A stretch of 64,000 nucleotides of DNA, taken from Callorhinus ursinus. Its lineage: Eukaryota > Chordata > Mammalia > Carnivora > Otariidae. The stretch lies in contig NW_020312935.1 in assembly GCF_003265705.1 (NCBI RefSeq), positions 2,932,716 to 2,996,715 on the forward strand, in the 5' to 3' direction. Each line of letters begins with the position of its first letter. The first letter of the stretch is position 1. Position numbers and translations under genes: made by a program. The notes under the pieces were generated by a model. It searched no databases. It saw only the letters and a list, made by a program, of their open reading frames with translations, and was not told the origin of the DNA. Below, piece after piece: positions 22,331 to 35,550 of the stretch.

Positions 22331-24554
22331 GGGTAGAAGAAAGAGCCATGTCAAGCATGCCTTTCTTTAGAGTTCCCATTTCTCAACTGACTTCCAGGTG
22401 GCTTCTTGGCCGCTTGGGGCTCATCTAGCCAAATTAAAAAAAAAAAAAAAATCACACCTACCCTTCCATGTGAAAATCACCTTTCCATGTTCCATTAGTG
22501 ACATAGGTGCTACTCTGTCAGGATACATCAGCTAGAAGGAAAATGGGAAGGGCCTGGAGACTGTTAAAGCAAACAGGAGGGCTGAAGGAATCAGGAGATA
22601 TTTCTAGATTGGACACTGATGGAAATGATTTGGTCCCCAGACCGGCCTCTGGACAACGATCACACAAGCCTGAAAACAACAAACCACAGGCATCAGCCCT
22701 CTGCCCACCCGGGGAAGGCTTCCCAGACCTCCCAACCTCCTCAATGCACAATCACATCTGCTGACCACACCTAACGGCATCCGCCTCACTCCGTGCCTCC
22801 GACTGACCGGTCCTGCAGGAAAACCTCGCCTGCTCACCTTAAATCCCAAGCTCCGGTACCGAAAAGGCCTTTTCACATTAGGGACCACCACGTGCCCAGT
22901 AAATCTGTGCACACAGGGGCACTCTAATGTTTGTTGAAACACATACAATAAATCTGTTCAACAGCACTTATATCCCTATAAAGTCACAGTTGGGGGAAAA
23001 TTTTCTCGAGGCAGCAACACGTCTTTAGTTAAGTTGTTTCAGAAAAGGCTCAGGGACTGGGTGTAGGTGGATCCTCAGGCCCAAGGATTTGCAGCTGGAC
23101 TTTACTGACGACGAGCGAACACAAGGGCAGTAACGCTCCAGCAAAGGGGATGAGCCAACAGACCCCTGGCTTTGGGAGGGTAAGTGGGGAATGCCTGACC
23201 CCCAAGACGTGCTTTAAAAGGATTACCTGGAGTTTGCCCCCAAAGGGAGAAGCTTGGAATATTATTCCACATTTGTTTCTAAAAGCCAAAAATAAATTAA
23301 ATGTAAAAAGGGAAGAAAATCACTACTCTACTCAGCAGTGCCAGCGCTATTAATAAACTTTGCAAGCACAAACATTTAATTCAAGGAGAGAGGGTAGAAG
23401 GAATAAGAATTGGTAAAAAGCAGACAGGGTGGGAAAGCAAGCTGCTTTGGGGAGAGTGGTGACAGAGCACGGGAGGGTGGCTGAGGCTGTGGCTCGGGGA
23501 CATAATTCTCAGCATGTGGTAGCACAGCTCGGGGCTTCTAGGATAAACAGTAGAAATATTTCCTCTGATTTATAAATAGAAAGTGACATCTTTCCACGTG
23601 GACCTTCAGTACCTTCCACATTCACAGGGCAGAGGCAAGTCCTGAACAGACTGAGGCAGGGTCAGAGAGAGATGACCCAGCCAGGGGTCACCCTGACAGA
23701 GAGCAGAGAGGAGTGGCGCAAGAGTCCTCAGAGGGGAGGCCAACACCTCCTCAACGTGCAAAGTCCTTCTCCATGGAGCAGAAGCCCGCACGCTCTCCGC
23801 CGTGGTCATCCGACATAGGTGACGGGGAGATACCCAGACGAGGGGCCCATCGCCAGCCACTCAACACCACGGTGATTCTTTCAGTCAGAGCAGCCCCAGG
23901 GTCTTCCAACGGCAGGAGTCTCTGGGCGCCTCTAAGGCAGAGTTCGTAGCAGCTCACTGGGGACCCCCATAAGACTTGCAGGGGTTCTGCGAAGTTTGAC
24001 TCCAATTTTAAGTTGTTTATTAAATTACTGGTTCTTACTAAAGGCTGTAATAATAAAACCTACTCAAATACGGTGTTTGCCAAAATGTGACACCCTGGAG
24101 GTCAGGCCATTAACTCTGGCCATGCTAGAGTTTGTGTGGGCCTCAGAGTGGTACGTCTGCCCTCCCTACTTAATCGGAGATTCTTCTGAAGTTGCAAGAC
24201 ACAATGCTTATAAAAAACAGTTAGCACTTGGAACTCCTTCCACATGGGCAAGGATTTGCAGAATAATGGAACCAAAATGAAATCCATAAACAAAACAGAA
24301 GCGTAGCTGATGCTATTCAACCACACCTTCCATAACTCTTGATTTTGATCAAATTGTTGATCACCTCTGCTTTATTCCCATTTTATAAAGCTTTCCTAGA
24401 AAAACTATTTATATATTGGGTGAAAATCAGATTTCATTTTTTTAGAGAAGAGAGCACTACTTAATAAAAGTTTACAAAGCACTGTTTTGTCTGAGGTATC
24501 GCTCTGGATGAGGAGCGGAGTGCACTCTTTGGAGAGCCTCTCTTAGAAGCAACA

Positions 24555-24582
24555 TGGATTATTTATTTATTCATTTATTTAT
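24555..24582. repeat. (TTTA)n short tract
   Basis: ATTTATTTATTCATTTATTT type low-complexity sequence of about 7 units. Confidence 0.85.
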
Positions 24583-25609
24583 AACATGGATAATTTAAAG
24601 TTTCGAGAAAGAATGTAAAAACTCACAGCGCTCCACTGACAAAGCATGCTCACACATACCGCATTCACTCTCAATACTACACGGGTGCGTGAAGGACCAT
24701 ATGACCAAATGGAAAGAGCTGTGCCATGGGATGATGAAAGCGGACTTCAAAGCATTGTGTTATGTTGTGTATTTGCTTTCCAATAAAAAGTGAAGAGGGA
24801 GCACGATCTCTTCATGATCTGCCATGGAAGCAACACTCAAGTCCCCTTAAGAAACGGTTGCCTGATTCCTCTGCAAAAGTGGACACGGAGAATGGCAGTT
24901 GTCTTAATACTCTAACCACACAGAAAGCTTCCATGGTTGTCTTCTCTCCCACAGACTAGAGCTCAGATGCTCTCTCTCCAAGACAGAAAAGAAGGGTTGT
25001 CTAATTTGTTCACTGATTGATCGCCAGGTCATTAAACATCTCTCTGAGTGTGCACCGACTAGGTTCTAGGCATTGCGGATCCAAGTGGACTACAGTAGAT
25101 CCCACCTTGGGGGGACACAGGATGGCTGAGTCACATCCAAACTTGCCACTGAACCATCGTGTCGACATGCACTCGGACAAGAACGTCACCTCTTTTACTA
25201 GGTCTCTGCTCACCTGAGGGACAGATAACAAAGTTGGCCCTTGATGTTCTAAGAGAGCTGCCATGCTAGGGCTCTAAGTTGGCCACATTCAGTACTCTCC
25301 AGGAACATTAGAATCATTGCAGAATCAAACCCTGTCCACTCTAAAAAGGCTCTTCATTCCCAAGACCCTGGCCCATGCTTCCCTGACTCTTCACCTGGGT
25401 GATTACATATCAAGGTTCTTTCACACCAAACACAGTGATAAACCAAATCTTATCAGAATCGAGCTATAAATCTGTGAATACTCCAATAATTTCTAGCCAA
25501 GGGAATAACACCACAAAAGTACTTTTTAAACTAATTACTCGGATTCCGAAGCGCAGCCCTAATGAGCCTTCTTTTCTGCCCAGAACTTACTAAGAGGAGA
25601 GACTACGTT

Positions 25610-25725
25610 CTGGTGCAGTAATTACCGCTTTCCCCTTCAAACTTCTAACTGGAGATCGATGCTGCATTTTAAGACCCATTGATTTACAATTAGCCTGGCT
25701 TTCCTGCTAAAGTGTTTTTTAAGCA
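25610..25725. promoter_or_regulatory. Candidate non-coding regulatory block
   Basis: A short repeat-free stretch has GCAGTAATTACCGC, GAGATCGATGC, CCATTGATTTACAATTAGCC and GCTAAAGTG. Homeodomain-like cores are clustered. No conservation data are available. Confidence 0.3.
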
Positions 25726-26370
25726 GAGTTTACTTTTATTTTATTTTGAAATCTCTGAGATCTGGTTCCTGGATTTTACACCCTCGCGAGAGGGGACTGG
25801 AAATCTCCAAGAGGAAGATACTCATCAGAACAGAGAAGAGGAGAGGCGTGGAAATCAGGATCAGGAGGGTGGGTAAGGGGAAAAGGGAACTTAGTTTGCA
25901 GGATCCATGCAGAGACAGAAATTTGAACAAAAAAATTTTTAAAAGCCAAAACTTGTGCTGAAAGGGGAAGGAACGAGGAAATCTGAAGAGAGGAATCAGG
26001 CGGCAGGGCAGCAAGGGGAGAGCGCGGGGCTCGCGGCCTCATCAAGTACAGCTGCTGTCAGGGCGGCTGGAGCGGCTCTTTATTGCCTCGGCTGCTTATG
26101 AGCATCCTTGGGAAGGGGGAGAAAAAAAAGGAAAGAAAAGAAAAAGCTTTGTGCATCTTTGCAAAACAAAGCACTAGTTAAAAATAGTGTGTGCAGCAGG
26201 GACAGTGTGCTAACATGGGGGTCCTGGCAGCTCCAGCATCTTGCACAATCTGTCCCATGAGGAGAGCAGAAGTAAGCGAAGCAATTAAGAATTTCATGCT
26301 GATTGCTTCGAGCACGTTTTTCTATGCCATAAAGATAATAGCATAAAGGATACGGCCTTGCTTCCCTGCC

Positions 26371-26382
26371 CCCCCCCCCCCG
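26371..26382. repeat. Poly-C run
   Basis: About 12 C in a row lie within a GC-rich stretch. The copy number may be unreliable. Confidence 0.85.
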
Positions 26383-26819
26383 CCTGGCAACTTCTGCCTT
26401 CTGCCTTCTGTCTTTGGGACTCTTTCTTTTCTTCACCTCCCCTGGCTGAGGACTCGCGATGCTGGCTAGCTGGCCTGGCACCCCTTGATGGAATCGGTCG
26501 CTGCCATGCCTGGACAAACAGTCAGTGCTCGTGCGCGGGAGCCGGGCCCTCCCTGCTGCTGGCCCAGGGCAAACCCAGAAGAGGAGCCATGAGCTGGGCT
26601 GTGTTATCGAAGCCCCAGAGATGGAAGGGCCTAAAAATGGGGAGACGGCCCCCGAGGCCAGGAGATCCAGGCTCTCCACGGCCCCTCCTGCCACTGCTGC
26701 CCTGAGCCCGTCCCTAGGGCCAGCTCCCAAGAGGGCTGGGAGAAAGATGGTCCTGGAAAGTGAAAAATAAAATCCCCCAACGACTCTAAAGGGGGGGGGG
26801 AGGGGACAAAAGCCACTAA

Positions 26820-27073
26820 CTTTTTGCTCTTTTTTTTTTAATGTTATTTTATAGCAAGATCGTATAGGCCAATTTCAAAGACTAATACGAAAAAAGTGCA
26901 ATTAAATCCTTGAAAAACTGACAGATCAGCAAAACAAAACCACCCTGAGGAGAGCCCGATTGAGCCTCATTAAGAAGGAGTTCAGCCTGTTTTTAAAACC
27001 CTTCTTAACCCTTATCTGGGTACCTCCCAGCAGTGAGGGCTCCCAATGCGGCTGGTATAATTAGTGTCAGAAA
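26820..27073. promoter_or_regulatory. Candidate regulatory block, cut by the assembly gap
   Basis: AT-rich unique sequence contains GGCCAATTTCAAAG (CCAAT core), GTGCAATTAAATCC, GAGCCTCATTAAG and GGTATAATTAGTGTC. It runs directly into the 100-N gap at 27074, so its full extent is unknown. Confidence 0.3.
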
Positions 27074-27173
27074 NNNNNNNNNNNNNNNNNNNNNNNNNNN
27101 NNNNNNNNNNNNNNNNNNNNNNNNNNNNNNNNNNNNNNNNNNNNNNNNNNNNNNNNNNNNNNNNNNNNNNNNN
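27074..27173. other. Assembly gap (100 N)
   Basis: Exactly 100 N, the conventional placeholder for a gap of unknown size. It is followed by a G run and a poly-A stretch, so a hard-to-read homopolymer region is likely missing. Confidence 0.99.
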
Positions 27174-27239
27174 GGGGGTAAAAAAAAATCAACCTAGGAA
27201 ATAGAAATTAAAACACAAATTTAAGGGGGGTGATGTTTC

Positions 27240-27850
27240 AAATGGAAAAACCATTCCAAATTCAAACAACAAACTCCCGTCAGTCCATCTGAGAGCAACG
27301 GGGAGACAGCAAAATGCTCCACCATGCCCAGAGATAAATATGTTCCAATTAAACAGAGGGCTGGGGCCAAGCGAGAAGATTTATGCTGCAATGCACCATC
27401 GCCAACCTCTCCCCCTTCCCCCCAAAATATATTCCTTATTGTGGTCACATCAACTCCAGGAGGCTGAGTTAATGGCAGACGGACGGCAAATTGCACTGAC
27501 CTCTACATCAATTATAACCATCACGCCTGACAATGGGGAAAATGAGCTCTGGTGACAAATTCCCGCACCTCCAGCCACCAGGATCCCCCAAAGCTGGTGT
27601 GGACGCACATGTGTGAAACAGGACGTGCGTGAGGGCCCGCGAGCGGGTCGCATGTGAAGCCACTGGCCTGTAATAAGGAGATGCGGCGCTGGGCTCCGTT
27701 ATAGGACAGCCGGCCACTAGAGCGGGAATACTCTGGAGATGGGGGAGATGGAGGAGAGATGAAGCCGTTTTATTAAATCAGGCAAATTCTAATTTATTCT
27801 GCAGAGACCGAGGAAAGAAAATGGATTCATTCTCAGTCTACCTTCTGAGC
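27240..27850. promoter_or_regulatory. Candidate regulatory region with AT-rich cores
   Basis: This repeat-free region has two richer sub-blocks. One is near 27450-27550 (GAGTTAATGGCAG, GCAAATTGCACTGACC, ATCAATTATAACC, GACAATGG SOX-like). The other is near 27755-27840 (TTTTATTAAATCAGG, TCTAATTTATTC, GGATTCATTCTC). The stretch between them is CpG-containing and GC-richer. Composition suggests a cis-regulatory role. Confidence 0.3.
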
Positions 27851-29999
27851 CCGCTCTGATCACCCCAGCAGAGGAAGGAGGGGGACAAAAGGTGCCAATG
27901 GCTCACCTGGAAACCACGGGAAGGTTTCCCCCTTTAAACGGAAGCCATGAAAATAGGCCTATTTCAACTCTTGCACCAGGAATTTGGAAAAGAATGCTTA
28001 CACCGGAGAAACTTAGGGGTTTTCCTCTGGCCTTCGGATTACTCCAGCAGGTGAAGGGGCTCACAAATTTGATTCACTGCAATATGAAATCAGAAAGGTG
28101 ACGGAAGCCGAGAGAAGAAGCGGGCAGGGACTGACAACAGGAATCGTGGGACATCTCCCCCAGCAGCAGCAAACACCCCCTGCCCGACGGCAGGCACGGA
28201 AATGGTGGTTTCCAGGAATGTTGGGAAAAATGGCAAAGAAGAACACCTAGCACAGACGCTGCCTTTCACTGACAAAAGGCACTTGTGTTTAGACCCCAGT
28301 GCAAAAACTGAGGTTTTAATGAAACAATCCAATGGAGTTAGTTTAGCTCTCCTGATGAGCTGGCATTTCACCTGCGTCTTGGGGTGAGCTTGACAATGAG
28401 CTCCAGCTGGTGTGAAGGAAGGGACCCAGGGACACAGGACGTGTACCTGTAAAGCTGGACCCTCTACCTGTCCGTGCTTCCCCCGCCACGTTCAAGAATG
28501 GAGGGGACGCCACCGAGACTGCCAGAGATAGCGATGCTTCCCAAGTCGGCCACCAACACTCTCCCTTCTCAAGAGCTGTGAACAGATATGAAACTGGGCA
28601 TTCTGGGAACCATGTCAGCCAGGATGGAAAGAAGGCAGCCAGCCACCTTCTGCCAGACCTTGTTGAATCAACAGCTTGGGCCGACTTCACCCCCAGGTCG
28701 AGTAGAATTTGCCAACTGCACGGGGTCTGGTTTATAGGAACAGACAGGCAGGGTGACCACTTTTCATTCCAAGGCTCCCAAGGGGCATTCCACCCCCAGG
28801 ACAGTCAACCTGGAGATCTCCTCGCGGATACCTGCAGGCTCTGCTTCTGACCGTACCTCCCCAGGAGCTGAGTGCAGCTTTGGCCGCCATAACCCCACAT
28901 CCCCCTACCTTCCCAGCATGTTGGGAACACGGTTTTCAAATGCTTCCGACTCTGAAAACGGCCATGTCAAATGCCAAAGAATCCAAGACGGCCAGTCAGC
29001 TAATTCTGACCAACGACCTCATACGTGCCTAGCATGGAGCTCTCTTCCAAGGCCTTTCTAATCAAATCACTGAAAAGGAAGCCTAGTAAGAGAGCGCATT
29101 AGTTGGCAAGATGCTCTGTCCCATGTAAGACCCAAGGCTTACCAAATTACAGGGTAAACAAGACACTTTCGGTTTTATAGACCACCAACACCATCTTGGT
29201 TTTTCAAGAATAGGAAAAATCTTCAGAAAAAATTAAGACAACAACACGGACTAAGCAAACTTAACTTGAGGTTTAAAAATGCAGAGGGGTCCTTCTTCCC
29301 CATCTTCAGGCTGCTGCCCTGCCAAGTTTGTTAAGAACTGGGGAGTCTCAGGATGACTCTGAAGACTCTGTAACTCATTCATTCCACTGGAGGGGAAAGG
29401 CCAAGTTGCCTTCCCCACCAGAATCCTTCATCTCTCAGACAAAGAAAGGTTTTTTTTTCTTGCCCTTTCCACCACCTGCTTGTGTGAACTGCCTACAAGA
29501 GCAAGGAAAAGGGACCGCAGCTCCTCAGCCTGAATGCGAGGCAGCCAATCAGAACTAATCTCTGCGCTGGAAGTAAATTCAGTCTGTTCCATGATCTGGT
29601 ACCCAGGAGGGCTCAGGCGGCTGGGGGTGGGGTGGGCTTACTTCCCTGGGTATCCCCCACCCCAGGCCCCCCAAAACTAACCAGAGACTTTCTGGGCAAT
29701 GCCTTTCCACCACAGTCAGCCATGGAAGAAATTATTTGAGATCAAACCCCAAACTAAATCCAAAGCAACGAGTTTGACTTTATGACTTATTTATTTATTT
29801 CTTCCTTTACGAACAGAAGGTTAATATAAGAGCAACTCCTTGGCAAACCTTTAAGGGTAATTCAAGCGACACTGATGTGAATCAATGTTCTCTTTGTGAA
29901 CACATTACTTGGCAGAAACTGGCTTTTTGTAACCCCCTTAAACCTAGCCGACAAAACAAAAAGAAGGGGGAAAATGTCCTTCAAACAAAAGGATGAGGT

Positions 30000-30265
30000 G
30001 AAAATAAAGAGAGGGTCGACTGCACTTTATTCTCTTTCATAGAAGCAAATGGATCTAGTGCTTTTATACATTAATCAATCAATATCACTGACTGTACATC
30101 AGCAGGGTAGCCAAGTTATGAATGACCTTTCTGGCAAAGAGGACACTTTTAATGCTCATAAGACTGCTCATAGCTTAGCAACTTTCCGAATTTATGCCTG
30201 CATGATTACCCCTTAGAGGCGAGTGGCCGTTAGCGCTGCACTAAATATGGCAAGGTTAGTCATTT
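30000..30265. promoter_or_regulatory. Candidate intronic enhancer
   Basis: This repeat-free AT-rich block has ACATTAATCAATCAATATC, a TGACCTTTC nuclear-receptor-like half site, TTTTAATGCTC, CATGATTACCCC, GGCCGTTAG and a MEF2-like CTAAATATGG. The density of distinct homeodomain and MADS-type cores is high. Confidence 0.35.
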
Positions 30266-33194
30266 CCAATTTGTGCAGAGGGAAGGAGGGATGTGGACAC
30301 GCTGCCCCATTTCTGCACGGGCTGCCACAACCTGGACGAGGTAGGAGGGCAGAGGGCCTGGGAGGCACAGTCCCGACCCCACTGGCAGGCTAGCTTCCCT
30401 TCGGAAAGCTGGCCGGGCCTCCTGTTCAGCTCTGGGCCAATCCAAACAGGGAAGTTTCAGGGAGCTAATCTAGAAAGCTGTGCCCAGCTCGACTGCAGCT
30501 CCTGCCTGCTGCTCACACTTCGCTGCTGTGTCTGCCCGACTGGCCACAGCAGGGGCATTCCCAGGCCACCTCCGCATCCTCTCCCTGCCGGCTCCTGTCT
30601 GGGTCTGCAAGCCCTCCCCATGCAGACTGGACTTCTCCAACTGGGCAACACAGCTCCATGTTTCCAAAAAGAGAACAGAGCTTCCATCTTTCGGTTGTTT
30701 TTCTTTTTTGAAGCAATCCACAGAAGGGCATTTCTACCAAAAAGATGATGTTGACTTACTCTTTCTAGAAATAACCAGCTCAGATAAATAAACAGTTAAG
30801 CCAATTCTCTTTCTTTCCCCCTCTTACCAGCTCAGCCATTCTCTTCATGTCCAGAAGGCAGGAAAGTTCTCTGGATTCCATTCTTTGTGGGTGGAAATGG
30901 GTCAAAGGGCTGTCTGTGGGCGTGGAGTTCTGTGACAACCATTATTGTCTCAATGAGGCCGATGGGAGGCAAGAGACAAACCCCCACTCCCCATCACCAG
31001 CTTTCTCCCCCAGCTTCCCTGTGCTAAAAACCTCTGGAAAATTCTGTTGGTTCATCCACAAGACCCCGCTTATTTCTGTCTCCCATAGAGGGAGGAAAAA
31101 AACATCTGGGAACTTAGAATGTAGCTTTAAATTCCTCTGCATTACAACAGAAGAAACCCTAGGCTCAAGCTCACCGCCTTCACTAGAATTCAGGTGGAGG
31201 TCAGGGCAGAGGGGAGCTGCGCCTTGCCCCGCTGTGCAAGATCATGCCAGGGCACTGGTTAGATGAAATGCAACAGTTTGATTGTGGCCACTTCTGGTTA
31301 TGGACATAAGGACGCCTCTGTCCGGCCGCTCCTGTTCATATTCCTGAAGTCCATGGAATTTATTTAGGGAGGACCCAACTCCAACAATGTTCTCGCCAGA
31401 AGCTGAGCCTCCAGGCCACAAGATCCTGAGTCCAGTTTCCAGAAATGGGTGATCAACAACAACAAAAACAGGGAGAAGAGGAGCTTGTTTCAAGGGCTGT
31501 AACTGGGACGTCTCTGAAGGGGTGGAAAGTTCTTCCATCGGTGCCTCTCAGGGTGATGGATGTTTGTGGCTCCTGGCATGGTGGGGAGGCAACACTGCCT
31601 AGCAGCTGCAGCCCCACATTCCCTTCCCTGTGGACGGAGGCCTCCCTCTCAGGGGGCCATCCTCAAATACCTAACGCTGCTCTTGTCGCCAATTTTTTCC
31701 ATATATTCAGATTCCCATCTGGGAAATCTACTTTCTGTTTAGGGCAGGGAAGAAAACATGGAGCCTGTTCTAGTGGGTCGTCCCTGAAGGAGTGGGTCTG
31801 GGCTGGAGTACAGACATCCCTTTCCTGTTTCATCAGGGATCATCCTGAACGTCTCCATTTTCCCGTGGGAAGCTGCCAATCCGCATATTTTAACAGCTGT
31901 TAAAAAAAGACTTGCTAAAGTACACTTTTTTCCCCTTTTCATCATTTAACAAATACCAAAAACTTGTCCATCTCTGCCTCCTTCATAATTTACAAACCTC
32001 TAGGTCACCGTTGGAGCTGCCGCCATATGTCCGTCCCTCACATGCAGGGCAAGGATTTGGCTAAACCCTCCGTCCCCTGTCCTTTCTAGACCTTGACCCA
32101 AGCCTAGCTGTTACTCTGCCATCTCTCGAAAATTCATCCCGTGTCTCACATCTAAAGATTATGAACTTTTTCTTTGGCGGGGGGGCATCAAATTGACTTT
32201 ACAGGCTCTTAGAGTTTCCCCAAATTACAAACACGACTTGCACGACTTTCCTTCATGTTGCTGTCCTCCCCGACCAACAGCAACTAGTCCGCTGATGCCT
32301 TCCCCTTGTACCTTCTCCTTCACCATCCCACCAGCGGGCCAGATGGCAGACAGGCATGTCCTCCATAGGTCTAGACTTCTCTTCTGGAAGCGCCTTGGTA
32401 CCTAAGATTCCCTAAGCCACAGGGCTGTCTTGTTCCAGATGTCCAGACAACAGCGTTGTCCCCCTTCTGCATAGTGAAATCTCTACATAAAGAATAATAT
32501 CAGCAAAGATAAAGGGGCATTAGATCTTTCCTCCAGGCATTTGGTGGAAACTCGCACATTAGTAATGGTGCAGAGTGAACCTAACCCCCAGGATGAGGGG
32601 AGACAGCAACTCGGATGTGGACAGGCCACCCATTTGAGTTGAGCAGAAGCACCGCCACATGGGCATCCCTGCAGCCCCAGGCGTGAGAATTAGCCCCACC
32701 TTGGATCTTGGACGAGGCCTCAAAGTCTGTAAAAAGAAAATATTTTCCCACTCGCACACACATTTTGCTACACCAAGGACTCCTTATACCCTCAGGAATT
32801 CCAGTCCTATGAGAGCAAGAGAACAACTCAGCACCCCTAAAGGAAGCTCCAAAGGTCTCACTGCAAACCAGAGTCCGGGACTGGAAGAAGACATCACAGA
32901 AAATTCTATCGGAAAAAGTGAAATCAGCAAGATGCAAAAGATTCAAGAACGTGAAAGTGCTTATGATTGAAACATTTCACACAAGAACAGATCTATTTTC
33001 TGTTTCCTTTTCTGTGCCTACTTCCTGAGACAGAAGCCTCTTATGTGTACAGGAATGTGTGACAAGGTATAAACCATGCAACCTGCAGCTGAGTCCAACC
33101 ATGTCAGGCCACTCTTAAACTCCTCTTTTCAGAGCATTCAAACCCCAAACTCTGGGCCCTGCTTACAGAGGTGGGTCTAGTGATCTATGCTACC

Positions 33195-33290
33195 TGCCTC
33201 CTCTTCCCCAGGACACGCCAACCCCACTGGCCTTCCTACTGCCCCAGGGCCTTTGCACCAGCTAGGTCCTCAGTCTGTCACCCATGTTCA
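33195..33290 (+). mobile_element. L2 LINE fragment
   Basis: GGACACGCCAACC, CACTGGCCTTCC, CCCCAGGGCCTTTGCACCAG and CTCAGTCTG follow the L2 3'-end pattern (CACGCCAAGC…GGGCCTTTGCAC…). It is short and degraded. Confidence 0.65.
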
Positions 33291-35241
33291 CTACCATGCC
33301 TGCAAGGCTTTGAAGATGCCTGACACAGAGGAAACTTCATGAAATACACATTAGAAAACATACAGGCACATGTGCACACACAACTACATCAACTAGTAGC
33401 GACTCAAATTACTACGCACCCGTGTATTTGTATGTGGTTGTGAGGGGGTGCTTACCCCACATCTCAGGAAGATGCAAAGTATTCCCATGCCACTCAAATA
33501 GTTTAAATATTAGATCTTGCAAACAGGTTGTCATGTATCAAAAGACACATATATACAACTTGGAAAGCTTCCTATAAACTTGTGAATGAAGTGCCGTATC
33601 ACGGGAGTAGAGAGGCGCATGACCTTGCAGGTGGCCCATGTTCCCCTGAGCCTCTCCTCACAGCCAACCGTGCCCCCAAGTCACACTGGGGATGAACACT
33701 GCAGCTACCCATTCCAGTTCCAACAACTGTGGCCTAAATCAGAATCTGTACCAAGAACGAAAGTCATCATCATCCACATGGCAAGCTGTTCGGAAACATC
33801 CAGATGTTACAGTTTGAAGATGGAGCCTACGGCAATCCAATGGAAGTGGTGCTCAGTTTCTGAGCTGTGATGATGCGGACTGAAAACGGACAGTCTCCGG
33901 AATCCTGGAGGATGTGAATGAAGATGGGGGTCAGTGTACCTCCAGCCGAGAGAGCATGAGCAGGTGCTAGGTGAGACGAACATCTGTATACCTACCAGAA
34001 TATTTTAAAAAGTGGATTCTGCATTCTTTCCTACCCTCAAGCTAGTGAGAGCCAGCTGAACTACCTCCGTGAACTACTTTACACATTAACATAAGAACCT
34101 AAAAGAGTTTTTTACACTCTCAAAATGAACCTGTGACTTGAAGAACTCCTACCACCAAGTGTTCTCAGGGGACCACCATGTACCTAGGCAGAGCTGGAAT
34201 CAAATGACAAGGACCGGGACCGGGCTGAGGACCAGGCAGGCCATAAGGGGAGGAGGCCAATGGGAGAAGGCACTTGTGGCAGGACCTCACCACGGGCCCA
34301 TCACTGTCATCCAGGTGGGCTCCCATTTCACAAACAAGCACAATGGGTCCTGAGTGAGGCCACAGTGTTTCAGATGAGCCTTCCCCCTTGGAGGTGGCTC
34401 CATGCTGGGTCATGTCGGGCACCTGGGCTGTGATAAACCTTTGTTAGCACTAGTGCTTTGACTGCTCTCTAGTGAGTGTCAAAAATGATGCGGGCGGACC
34501 TTGTCCCCACCCAATGTGCCAACCTAAGGGCAGGAGTCAAGACCCACAGTCTATAGGGTGGGGTACAGGAAACAGAAAGAGGCAGGCTTCTTGCAGCTGA
34601 GATAGAAGGGGCCTCTCGTTGCCTATGACCGGCCAAGGAGCAAGTCACCAATGTGTTCAGGGTTACCTCTAGCCCACAACAAAGTCCTCCACCATTAGGC
34701 CGGCTCCTCCCAAACCCACTGCTGATGAAGGCCTTGGTATCTGCCGGGAAGGCCCTCCGTGGGGCTGTGCGTCCTGTGGACCAAGGACATTGCTCATGCT
34801 ACGTGTACTTGTCTGAAGCATGAAATGTGAAGCAGGGCTTCCCGTGCTCCCAAGGACAGAGGAAATGCCACCTTGAAGATTCTGCACAACTCCAGGGCAG
34901 CCGTAGTGGGAGAGGCAGACCAAGGGCTTCCCCAAGCTCCACCAACACTAGACCCCTCCCACAGGAAGGAAATGGGTGTACTGAAGCTCAGACCAGAAAG
35001 ATAATGCGAGGCTTCCGGCCATGAGGAGCCCAAAGTGGAGGGAGAATAAAAAGGAACAAAGAAATCATTGTGGACAGATAAAACGAAAATCTGGCAGGAC
35101 TCTGTCCTAACAAATGATCCAAAAGTGAAATGAGACTAACTTTTCTCCCTTGGCAAATGTCCTGTAGGGCAAGGCGCAGCGCTTGGAAAAGAGAGCAGGA
35201 CAGGGAGAGAAATGGGAGAGAATGAGAATCAGAAAGAATGT

Positions 35242-35550
35242 GCCAGGCTTCATGCTAAGTAAGGCACTCTGATGTACATCCTCTCACTTAACTGTCATCT
35301 GAGAATTAATGAGACAGACCCCCAAGACGTGCACGGCCATCCCCTTTTACAGATGAGAGAATTGATGCTTTAGAGGTGTGCAGCTGGGAGCCTGAAGTAA
35401 ACATGCAAACATCTTTGTATGCCTGCATTTTTCTTGGGTAAAGGATTATTTCATTCATCCAATTACCTGAAAAGGTCACGAATCTCTGGGTTAGGTAACT
35501 TGACCAAGGTCAGCCAATTCAAAAAAGCTGGGATCTAAACTCCCACGTAA
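35242..35550 (-). mobile_element. MIR SINE, inverted, apparently split
   Basis: The reverse of the MIR 3' half is at 35242-35385 (TGCCAGGCTTCATGCTAAG, TTACAGATGAGAGAATTG). The reverse of the 5' half appears only from about 35490 (GGTAACTTGACCAAGGTCAG, GGGATCTAAACTCCCA). About 100 bp of unrelated sequence separates them, so this is either one interrupted MIR or two adjacent fragments. Confidence 0.6.

Noticed and set aside
26080..26730. 216-codon open frame on the minus strand
   Set aside because: Mixed low-complexity composition, no family resemblance, and it crosses a poly-C run.
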